Below the pieces are notes generated by a model. The model was not told the origin of the DNA. It worked only from the letters and a program-made list of their open reading frames with translations, and did no database searches. A program made the position numbers and the translations under genes. This document shows positions 16,874 to 24,464 of a stretch of DNA of 64,000 bases, in pieces (the first letter of the stretch is position 1; every line of letters starts with the position of its first letter). This DNA comes from Streptomyces sp. HNM0574 (GTDB lineage: Bacteria > Actinomycetota > Actinomycetes > Streptomycetales > Streptomycetaceae), in NCBI RefSeq assembly GCF_012726235.1, contig NZ_JAASAH010000007.1, forward strand, positions 1 to 64,000, read 5' to 3'.

Positions 16874-18469
16874 ATGTCCAGGGAGTCACGCGGGCCGAAC
16901 GAGAAGCTCGGCACCGTTCTCGCCCTCGCAGGAATCAGCAACGCCGGACTCGCCCGCAGGGTCAACGACTTGGGGGCGCAGCGGGGCCTGACGCTCCGCT
17001 ACGACAAGACGTCCGTGGCGCGCTGGGTGTCGAAGGGGATGGTTCCGCAGGGTGCGGCGCCGCATCTGATCGCGGCGGCGATCGGCAGCAAGCTGGGCCG
17101 GCCCGTCCCGCTGCACGAGATCGGGCTGGCGGACGCCGATCCGGCGCCCGAGGTGGGCCTGGCGTTCCCGCGTGACGTGGGCGCTGCGGTGAAGGCCGCC
17201 ACCGACCTGTACCGGCTCGACCTGCACTCCGGGCGGCGCGGGGGCGGCGGCATCTGGCAGTCGCTCGCGGGCTCCTTCGCCGTCAGCGCGTACGCGACGC
17301 CCGCGTCCCGCTGGCTCATAACCCCGGCCGACCCGTCCGTCGCCCGGGACCCGGCCACGGCGGCGAAGGCGGGCGGCGGCAGCTCGCACGCCCCTCCCGG
17401 CTCCCGCGCGCCGCACTCCGGCGAGGGCGCCGAGGCGGACGCCCCGCACGACCGGCCCGGCCCGAACGGCGCCGCGTCCAACGGCGGCCCCCCGCACGGC
17501 GGTCAGCCGCAGCAGGACGGCGGCGAGGCGGAGGGCGACGCGGCCGCCTCCGTGCTCCGGGTCGGCCACAGCGACGTGGCGAAGCTGCGCGAGGCCGCCG
17601 AGGAGGCCCGCCGCTGGGACTCCAAGTACGGCGGCGGGGACTGGCGTTCGTCGATGGTCCCCGAGTGCCTCCGCTCCGACGCGGCCCCGCTGCTGCTCGG
17701 CGCGTACACCGACGAGGTGGGCCGTTCGCTGTTCGGCGCCGCGTCCGAACTGACCCGGCTCGCCGGGTGGATGGCCTTCGACACCGGGCAGCAGGAGGCG
17801 GCGCAGCGGTACTACATCCAGGCGCTGCGGCTCGCCCGCGCCGCCGCCGACGTCCCCCTCGGCGGGTACGTGCTGGCCTCCATGTCGCTCCAGGCCACCT
17901 ACCGGGGCTTCGCCGACGAGGGCGTCGATCTCGCGCAGGCCGCCATCGAGCGCAACCGCGGCCTCGCCACGGCCCGCACCATGAGCTTCTTCCGGCTCAT
18001 CGAGGCCCGCGCGCACGCCAAGGCCAACGACGCGCACGCCTGCGGCGTCGCCCTCGCCGCCGCCGAGAGCTGGCTGGAGCGCGCCCGCGAGGGCGACGGC
18101 GACCCGTCCTGGCTCGACTTCTACTCCTACGACCGGCTCGCCGCCGACGCCGCCGAGTGCTACCGCGACCTGAAGGCGCCGCGCCAGGTCCGGCGGTTCA
18201 CCGAGAAGGCGCTGTCGAAGCCGACGGAGGAGTTCGTCCGCTCGCACGGCCTGCGCCTGGTCGTCTCGGCCGTGGCCGAACTGGAGTCGGGCAATCTCGA
18301 CGCGGCCTGCGCCGCCGGCGTCCGCGCCGTCGAGGTCGCGGGCCGCATCTCCTCGGCCCGCACCACGGAGTACGTGCGCGACCTGCTCAACCGGCTGGAG
18401 CCGTACGGCGACGAGCCGCGCGTCGTCGAACTGCGGGAGCGCGCACGCCCGCTGCTCGCGCCGGCGTGA
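16874..18469 (+). CDS. HTH/TPR regulator, sporulation-associated type
   Basis: A 531-aa regulator. The N terminus (about 1-65) resembles a helix-turn-helix ([20 protein letters not shown], then [12 protein letters not shown]). After a low-complexity Gly/His/Pro segment (about 165-225), helical TPR-like repeats occupy about 230-530. The architecture matches Streptomyces NsdA/NsdB-type and sporulation-associated proteins; I recall SCO4114 carrying that label near atrA. These usually influence aerial development and antibiotic onset. ATG 16874 is preceded by AGGGG. The specific function is unproven. Confidence 0.75.
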   Translation: MSRESRGPNEKLGTVLALAGISNAGLARRVNDLGAQRGLTLRYDKTSVARWVSKGMVPQGAAPHLIAAAIGSKLGRPVPLHEIGLADADPAPEVGLAFPRDVGAAVKAATDLYRLDLHSGRRGGGGIWQSLAGSFAVSAYATPASRWLITPADPSVARDPATAAKAGGGSSHAPPGSRAPHSGEGAEADAPHDRPGPNGAASNGGPPHGGQPQQDGGEAEGDAAASVLRVGHSDVAKLREAAEEARRWDSKYGGGDWRSSMVPECLRSDAAPLLLGAYTDEVGRSLFGAASELTRLAGWMAFDTGQQEAAQRYYIQALRLARAAADVPLGGYVLASMSLQATYRGFADEGVDLAQAAIERNRGLATARTMSFFRLIEARAHAKANDAHACGVALAAAESWLERAREGDGDPSWLDFYSYDRLAADAAECYRDLKAPRQVRRFTEKALSKPTEEFVRSHGLRLVVSAVAELESGNLDAACAAGVRAVEVAGRISSARTTEYVRDLLNRLEPYGDEPRVVELRERARPLLAPA

Positions 18470-18530
18470 TCCCGGTTCCGGCGGTGCGGCGGGGAAGCGC
18501 GGGGGCCGGCGTGGGGCGGGCCACTGCGGG

Positions 18531-19898
18531 GTGTCAGTGGTCCGGTTCATGATGAGAGGCGTGTCGACGAAGTCCAGCCAGCCGCCGCAGCCCGAGCCGT
18601 TCCGGAACGGAGGGGGCAGCGCGCCCGCACCGGAGCAGCGCCCCGCCACCGCCCTGCCGGCCGAGCGGTACGACTGCGACGTCCTGGTGATCGGCGGCGG
18701 CATCGTCGGCCTGTCCACCGCGTACGCGCTGGTGCGCGAGGCGCCGGGTACACGGGTGGTGGTCCTGGAGAAGGAGCCGGGCCCGGCCCGGCACCAGACG
18801 GGGCGGAACAGCGGGGTGATCCACAGCGGGATCTACTACCGCCCCGGCTCGCTGAAGGCGCGCTTCGCGACGGAGGGCTCGGCCGAGCTGGTCAAGTTCT
18901 GCGCGGAGCACGGGATTCCGCACGACGTCACGGGCAAGCTGATCGTCGCCACCCGCAGCGAGGAGCTGCCGCGGCTGCACGCGCTGATCCAGCGCGGCCG
19001 CCGGCACGGCATTCCCGTCCGCGAACTCGGCCCGGCCCAGCTCGCCGCGTACGAGCCCCATGTGCACGGCCTCGCCGCCATCCACGTCGGCACCACCGGC
19101 GTCTGCGACTTCACCGCCGTCGCCGGCACCCTGGCCCGGCTCGCGGCGCAGGCGGGCGCCGAGGTGCGGTACGGCGCCGAGGTCACCGCCGTCGACCGGC
19201 GGGCCGGACGCGGCGTCGCCGTCCGCGTACGGGCCCCGGGCGAGACCGCCGGCGGTTCCGTGCTGCGGGCCCGGGCGATGGTCAACTGCGCGGGCCTGCA
19301 CAGCGATCACCTCGCGCGGCTGGCCGGGGACGACCCGGGCGCCCGGATCGTGCCTTTCCGCGGCGAGTACTACGCGCTGGCCCCGCACCGCGAACAGCTG
19401 GTCAGGGGCCTGGTCTACCCGGTGCCCGACCCGGCGTTCCCGTTCCTCGGCGTCCACCTCACCCGCGGCGTCGACGGCGGCGTCCACATCGGCCCGAACG
19501 CCGTCCCCGCGCTCGCCCGCGAGGGCTACGACTGGAGCACGGTCAGCCCGCGCGAGCTCGCCGAGGTGCTGGCGTACCCGGGCGCCTGGCGGATCGCCGG
19601 ACGGCACTGGCGGTACGGCGCGGGCGAGCTGCGGCGCTCGGCGTCCAAGCGCGCCTTCACCCGGGAGGTACGGCGGCTGCTCCCGGAGATCAGCGAGGAC
19701 GACCTGGTCCCGGCCCCCGCGGGCGTGCGGGCGCAGGCGGTGCTGCGGGACGGCACCCTCGTCGACGACTTCCTGATCGTCGGCGCCCCGCACACCGTGC
19801 ACGTGCTCAACGCCCCGTCCCCCGCCGCGACGGCCTCCCTCCCCATCGGCCGCGAGGTCGCCCGCCGCACCCTGGCGGCGCTGGCAGCGCGCGGCTGA
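18531..19898 (+). CDS. lhgO: FAD-dependent oxidoreductase, L-2-hydroxyglutarate oxidase (LhgO) type
   Basis: A 455-aa flavoprotein of the DAO family. It has an N-terminal FAD motif (VLVIGGGIVGLSTAYAL), a substrate-domain signature (HQTGRNSGVIHSGIYY), MVNCAGLHSDHLARLAG and PFRGEYYAL. These are strongly characteristic of LhgO, which oxidises L-2-hydroxyglutarate to 2-oxoglutarate. The N-terminal 45 residues are low-complexity. The exact start is uncertain: GTG 18531, ATG 18549/18552 and GTG 18561 are all in frame and none has a clean Shine-Dalgarno site. It is probably co-oriented with trmB, 54 bp downstream. Confidence 0.82.
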   Translation: MSVVRFMMRGVSTKSSQPPQPEPFRNGGGSAPAPEQRPATALPAERYDCDVLVIGGGIVGLSTAYALVREAPGTRVVVLEKEPGPARHQTGRNSGVIHSGIYYRPGSLKARFATEGSAELVKFCAEHGIPHDVTGKLIVATRSEELPRLHALIQRGRRHGIPVRELGPAQLAAYEPHVHGLAAIHVGTTGVCDFTAVAGTLARLAAQAGAEVRYGAEVTAVDRRAGRGVAVRVRAPGETAGGSVLRARAMVNCAGLHSDHLARLAGDDPGARIVPFRGEYYALAPHREQLVRGLVYPVPDPAFPFLGVHLTRGVDGGVHIGPNAVPALAREGYDWSTVSPRELAEVLAYPGAWRIAGRHWRYGAGELRRSASKRAFTREVRRLLPEISEDDLVPAPAGVRAQAVLRDGTLVDDFLIVGAPHTVHVLNAPSPAATASLPIGREVARRTLAALAARG

Positions 19899-19952
19899 TC
19901 CGCTCGGGGGTGTGCGCCGGGGGTCGCCGCGGGCTCGTAAAGTAGGGGGACT

Positions 19953-20696
19953 GTGTCCGAGAAATCCTCCCTGTTCCGCCCGGGCGAAGGCCCTGCCGCC
20001 GACCCCGCCGGATCGCACCACGAGCGCCGCATCCGCAGCTTCCAGCCGCGCCGCAGCCGCGTCACCACCGGCCAGCGCGCGGCCCTGCTGCGGCACTGGC
20101 CGCACTGGGGCTTCGACATCGACGGGCTGCGCCCCCTCGACCTCGGCGAACTCTTCGGCGACCCGGAGCTCCCCGTCGTCCTGGAGATCGGCTTCGGCAT
20201 GGGCGAGGCGACGGCCCAGATGGCCGCCGACGACCCCGGTACCGGCATCCTCGCCGTCGACGTCCACACCCCCGGCATGGGCAACCTCTTCCGCCTCGCG
20301 GAGGAGGCGGGCGTCGAGAACGTCCGGGTCGGCAACGGCGACGCGATCATCCTGCTCCGCTCGATGCTCGCCCCCGCCTCCCTCTCCGGCCTGCGCGTCT
20401 ACTTCCCCGACCCGTGGCCCAAGGCCCGCCACAACAAGCGCCGCCTGATCCAGCCCGAGTTCCTCGACCTGGTCGCCGACCGCCTCCGCCCCGGCGCCCT
20501 CGTCCACTGCGCCACCGACTGGGAGGACTACGCGGACCAGATGCTCGACGTCCTCACCACCCACCCTTCCTACGAAAACACCCAGCCCGACGGCGGCTTC
20601 GCCCCCCGCCCCCCGCACCGCCCCATCACCCGCTTCGAGGGCCAGGGGCTCGACAAGGGGCATGTGGTGCGAGATGTGGTGTTTCGGCGGGTGTGA
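19953..20696 (+). CDS. trmB: tRNA (guanine-N7-)-methyltransferase
   Basis: A 247-aa TrmB, which methylates G46 in the variable loop of many tRNAs using S-adenosylmethionine. The SAM-binding core is VLEIGFGMGEATAQMA (about residues 75-90). The catalytic signature VYFPDPWPKARHNKRRL (about 148-165) is diagnostic. The C terminus has the conserved TRFEGQGLDKGH. The GTG start at 19953 is preceded by AGTAGGGGGA at good spacing. The N-terminal 30 residues are a non-conserved extension usual in actinobacteria. Confidence 0.96.
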   Translation: MSEKSSLFRPGEGPAADPAGSHHERRIRSFQPRRSRVTTGQRAALLRHWPHWGFDIDGLRPLDLGELFGDPELPVVLEIGFGMGEATAQMAADDPGTGILAVDVHTPGMGNLFRLAEEAGVENVRVGNGDAIILLRSMLAPASLSGLRVYFPDPWPKARHNKRRLIQPEFLDLVADRLRPGALVHCATDWEDYADQMLDVLTTHPSYENTQPDGGFAPRPPHRPITRFEGQGLDKGHVVRDVVFRRV

Positions 20697-20700
20697 GGGG

Positions 20701-21860
20701 GCGGTACGCACTCGGTTGCCAGACGCTGCGCGGGCGGTGACTCCCAGGGGCACGCACGGCTGGGGCAGCAAGTACGCCCGAGCGCCGGTCGCTGCGCGGG
20801 CGGTGCCCCGCCGCCGGTCGGTCACCACGTCCCTCGCCCAGGGGCTCGCGTAGGTGCCGGTCGTTGCGCGGGCGGTGACCCGGTTGTGGGCCGGTTGCCG
20901 CGTCCTCGCCTAGGGCTTCGGTACGCGCCGGACGCTGCGTCCAGGACATCCTCGCCTAGGCCTCCCGTACGCGCCAGATCGTCGGACGCTGCGCGGCCGG
21001 TGACCGGTCGCCGGTCGGTTACCGCGGCCAAGGGCGTCCTCGGATAGCGCTCCCGCACGCGACCGGTCATCGGTCGCCGGTCGGTTGCAGCGCCCAGGGG
21101 CGCCCTCAGCTGGGGGAGCAGGACGCCAGGGGCGTCGGTCGCTGCACGGCCAGTGCCCCGCCGCCGTTCGGTCCCCGCGTCCAACAGCGCCCTCGCCCAG
21201 GGGCTCGCGTAGGTGCCGGGGCGCCGGTCGTTACGCGGGCGGTGACCCGGTTGTGGGCCAGTTGCCGCGTCCTCGCCTAGGGCTCCGGTACGCGCCGGAC
21301 GCTGCGTCCAGGGACGTCCTCGCCTAGGCCTCCCGTACGCGCCGGGTCCTCGGACGCTGCGCGGCCGGTGACCGACCGCTGGTCGGTTGCCGCGTCCAAG
21401 GGCGTCCTCGGGTAGCGCTCCCGTACGCGACCGGTCATCGGCCACCGGTCGGTTGCAGCGCCCAGGGGCGCCCTCAGCTCGGGCAGCAGTACGCGCCGGG
21501 GCGTCGGTCGCTGCACAGCCGGTGACCGGCCGCCCGTCGGTTACCGCGACCAAGGGCGCCCAGGGGCGCCCGTATGCGACCGGTCATCGGTCGCCGGTCG
21601 GTTGCAGCACCCAGGGGCGCCCTCGGCTCAGGCAGCAGAACGCGCCGGGTCCTCGGACGCCGCACAGCCGGTGGCCGGTCGCCGGTCGGTTCACCGCACC
21701 CAGGAGCGCCCTCGGCTCGGGCAGCAGAACGCGTCGGGCCCTCGGGCGCTGTGCGCTCGGCGACCGGTCGCCAAGTCCAGGGGCGTCCCCGTCCAGGGCT
21801 CGCGTACGCACCGGGTCTCCGGTCGCTGCCGCAAAGGGTTCACGTGCCGGGCCCGGACCT
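20701..21860. repeat. Nested tandem repeat array between trmB and prsW
   Basis: About 1.16 kb of degenerate repeats. Small modules recur: GTCGCTGCGCGGGCGGTGAC, GGTCGCCGGTCGGTT, CCCAGGGGCGCCCTC, GTCCTCGCCTAGG and CCCGTACGCG. They are organised as a larger unit of about 360-368 bp present at least twice. CTCGCCCAGGGGCTCGCGT occurs near 20833 and 21191, CGTCCTCGCCTAGGGCT near 20900 and 21268, and CGGTCATCGG near 21064, 21432 and again near 21583 in a shortened copy. It also holds an inverted repeat, GGGCGCCCAGGGGCGCCC (about 21554-21571). Open frames run through in several phases, as expected for repeats; it is not a credible gene. Confidence 0.85.
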
Positions 21861-21875
21861 CGTTACGGTCGTCAG

Positions 21876-23822
21876 GTGCACGACGAGGCAGACCACGACG
21901 CGAACCCCACCCCGACGGCCGACGAGCCCGCCGCCGCGCCCAACCCACACGCGCCTCCGCCTCATCCGGGGCCGGGGGCGGGGCTTGGGCCACAGGCGTA
22001 CGTGCGGCCGGGGCCGGGTGCGAGCGCGGGCAAGTACGTCGGGCCGGGCTCGGACGCGTACACCGGAACAGGTGCGGGCTCGGACGCCAACACGGGCCGG
22101 ACCGACCCCGCGGCCACCCCACACGCGCCAACGCCTCATCCGGGCCCAGGGCCGCACGTCCGGCCGGGGCCGGGCTCGGACGCCAGCACCGGCCAGACCG
22201 ACCCCGCGGCCACCCCACACGCGCCTCCGCCCCATCCGGGCCCGGGCCTTGGGCCGCAGCCACACGTCCAGCCGGGGCCCGGCGCGGGCGCAGGCGGGTA
22301 CGCCGAGCCGGCCTCGGCCGCCGGACCACACCCGGCCCCCACCCCGGGCACAGGCCACGTCCACCCCGCGCAGAACCGTCCCCCACACCCCGCACCCGCC
22401 ACCCCCGCCCCGCACGCCCCGAGCCACCCCCACGGCGAATTCGGCGCGCCCCAGAGCGAGTTCACCGCCTCTCAAGGCGGTTTCGGCGCCACTCAAGGCC
22501 ACTTCGGCCGGCCCACCTTCCCCGCGATGCCCGCGTCGCCCGCCGACTGGCGTTACCGGCCGCCGCCGTCCGTGTCGTGGTGGCACCGGCACAGTCGGAC
22601 CCTGCGGGCGGTCACCGTCGCCGCGCTGCTGGGCTTCTGCGGGCTGATGATTCTGGCTCTGGTGCGGGAACAGACCGGTACCGCGGGGCTGTTCGTCGGG
22701 CTGGCGCTGGCGGTGCTGCCCGTGCCGCTGCTGATATCCGCGTTCCGGTGGATAGACGGCGTCGAGCCGACCCCGTGGCGGAACCACGCCTTCGCCTTCG
22801 CCTGGGGCGCCTGCGCCGCGACGCTCGTGGCCCTGCTCGCCAACAGTCTGGCCACGGACTGGCTGTCGACCACGATGGTCGTCGACAGCTCCCGCGAGGC
22901 GGACACCCTGGGCGCGACCCTCGTCGCCCCCGTCGTCGAGGAGACCGCGAAGGCCGTCGCCGTCCTCCTCCTGTTCCGCTTCCGCCGCCGCGACTTCGAC
23001 GGCGTCGTCTCCGGCATCGCCACCGCCGGCATCACCGCCACCGGCTTCGCGTTCACCGAGAACGTCCTCTACCTCGGCAACGCCTTCGGCGAGGACCAAC
23101 TCCTGGGCACCCACGCCCTGCACGAGTCCGCGACCGCCGCGACCTTCCTGATCCGCGTCGTCCTCTCCCCCTTCGCGCACCCCCTCTTCACCGCCTTCAC
23201 CGGCATCGCCTTCGGCGTCCTCGCCTCCCTCCCCGGCCGGCGGCCCGTACTGCGGCTCCTGCTGCCCGCCTTCGGCCTGCTCACCGCCGTCCTGCTGCAC
23301 TCCATCTGGAACGGCGCCTCGTCCCTGCCCGGCCTCACCTTCCTCGCCGTCTACGCCCTGTTCATGATCCCGGTGTTCGTGCTGCTGGTGTGGCTGTCGG
23401 TCTGGTCCCGGCGCAACGAACTGCGCACCGTCCGCGAGACCCTCCCCGCCTACGTCGCCGCCGGCTGGCTCGACCCGGCCGAACCCTGGTCACTGTCCTC
23501 GATGCGCGCCCGCTCCGTCGCCCGCGACCTGGCCCGCAGCAGCCACGGCCCGACGGCGGCCCGCACCGTCGCCGAGTACCAGCACTTCGCCACCTCCCTC
23601 GCCCTGCTCCGCGCCCGCTGCCGCTACGGCCCACCCGCCCCCGACTTCGCCGCCCGCGAGCAGGAACTCCTCCACCACCTCTGGCACCGCCGCCCCCTCG
23701 CAGCCCCACCCACTGCTGCGGCTTCGCACACACTGAATCCACGGCGGGCCACGTTCCCTCAGGCTGCGGGGTACGGGGGGTCGGGCCCGAACCCACTCGG
23801 AACTCCGGTGCACTTCCGGTGA
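21876..23822 (+). CDS. PrsW-family intramembrane metalloprotease with long repetitive N terminus
   Basis: A 648-aa membrane protein. The first ~220 residues are Pro/Gly/His-rich with internal repeats (TDPAATPHAPPPHPGPG appears more than once). The remainder is a polytopic PrsW/CPBP-like domain with conserved catalytic motifs: APVVEETAKA (tandem Glu), GFAFTENVLY, SPFAHPLFTAFTG and LLHSIWN. PrsW proteases cleave membrane proteins such as the anti-sigma factor RsiW in Bacillus. A C-terminal cytoplasmic extension of about 130 residues follows. GTG 21876 was chosen because it lies just after the repeat array and starts the low-complexity tail; an internal start near the membrane domain cannot be excluded. 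Confidence 0.85.
   Translation: MHDEADHDANPTPTADEPAAAPNPHAPPPHPGPGAGLGPQAYVRPGPGASAGKYVGPGSDAYTGTGAGSDANTGRTDPAATPHAPTPHPGPGPHVRPGPGSDASTGQTDPAATPHAPPPHPGPGLGPQPHVQPGPGAGAGGYAEPASAAGPHPAPTPGTGHVHPAQNRPPHPAPATPAPHAPSHPHGEFGAPQSEFTASQGGFGATQGHFGRPTFPAMPASPADWRYRPPPSVSWWHRHSRTLRAVTVAALLGFCGLMILALVREQTGTAGLFVGLALAVLPVPLLISAFRWIDGVEPTPWRNHAFAFAWGACAATLVALLANSLATDWLSTTMVVDSSREADTLGATLVAPVVEETAKAVAVLLLFRFRRRDFDGVVSGIATAGITATGFAFTENVLYLGNAFGEDQLLGTHALHESATAATFLIRVVLSPFAHPLFTAFTGIAFGVLASLPGRRPVLRLLLPAFGLLTAVLLHSIWNGASSLPGLTFLAVYALFMIPVFVLLVWLSVWSRRNELRTVRETLPAYVAAGWLDPAEPWSLSSMRARSVARDLARSSHGPTAARTVAEYQHFATSLALLRARCRYGPPAPDFAAREQELLHHLWHRRPLAAPPTAAASHTLNPRRATFPQAAGYGGSGPNPLGTPVHFR
22091..22270 (+). 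repeat. In-frame direct repeats in the prsW N-terminal tail
   Basis: Segments encoding TGxTDPAATPHAPxPHPGPG occur around 22091 and 22190, with a weaker related copy near 21930. The repeats keep frame, so they change linker length without disrupting the protease. Confidence 0.7.
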
Positions 23823-23938
23823 CACGTTCGATGTGGTGCGTCGTGCTCGAGCCTTCATCCGTGTCCGACAGAGTCAGCCGGATCGACTTCAGTAACTCCA
23901 CTGACCAGTGCCCCGCGCGCAGCCGGCACGATGGACTT

Positions 23939-24370
23939 ATGGCCGCGGTTCCTTCCTCACCCGGCGTATCGATGCGAATGAGTCGACAGGCATCGCGCGA
24001 TACGTCACTCGAGCGAGCCGTGCGCCGCTTGCTGCACGCGGAGGGATACCGCTACCGGCTTCAGCGTCCGGTGCCCGGCCTTCGCAGGCGCACGATCGAC
24101 ATTGCCTTCCCCGGACTTCGCGTCGCCGTTTTCCTGGACGGCTGCTTCTGGCACAGCTGCCCGGAGCACGCCACGCAGCCGAAGGCGAACTCGGAGTGGT
24201 GGCGGGCGAAGTTGGAACGGAATGCACAACGCGACCGGGAAACGACCGAGAGTCTCCGGCAGTCGGGCTGGCAAGTCCTCCGCTTCTGGGAACACGAGGA
24301 CCCGACCGTCATCGCGGAGCACGTTGCGGAAGCCGTGGAATCCCGTCGCCACACCTCCGGCTCGGAGTGA
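23939..24370 (+). CDS. vsr: Vsr-type DNA endonuclease (very short patch repair family)
   Basis: A 143-aa PD-(D/E)XK-fold nuclease of the Vsr family. Visible features are an N-terminal Glu (TSLERAVRRLL, Glu25), the metal-binding Asp of TIDIAFPGLRVAVFLDG (Asp54), the catalytic/zinc block GCFWHSCPEH (Cys69, His72, Cys74, His77) and the C-terminal GWQVLRFWEHED. E. coli Vsr has WEC at the last zinc position; here it is WEH, a plausible His replacement. E. coli Vsr nicks T:G mismatches arising from deaminated 5-methylcytosine. Here it opens a seven-gene methyltransferase-linked island and may instead be an effector nuclease. ATG 23939 is the first sensible start; CACTG-AC-CAGTG (23899-23910) just upstream could be a regulatory dyad. 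Confidence 0.9.
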   Translation: MAAVPSSPGVSMRMSRQASRDTSLERAVRRLLHAEGYRYRLQRPVPGLRRRTIDIAFPGLRVAVFLDGCFWHSCPEHATQPKANSEWWRAKLERNAQRDRETTESLRQSGWQVLRFWEHEDPTVIAEHVAEAVESRRHTSGSE

Positions 24371-24464
24371 CCGGGCAGAAACCAAAGTCAGATGCATGTC
24401 CGCGGTCGCGTGAGGAGCACCGAAGCCGACGACTGCGGATACGGGGAAACGATCAGGAGATCTG

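Noticed and set aside
20822-21553. 243-aa minus-strand frame in the repeat array
   Set aside because: All reading frames stay open through repeated DNA, and the translation merely repeats RPxTGR-like strings with no recognisable fold, ribosome-binding site or neighbour.
20701-21860. Possible CRISPR array
   Set aside because: Repeats are degenerate, of variable length and spacing, with no unique spacers of constant size and no cas genes.
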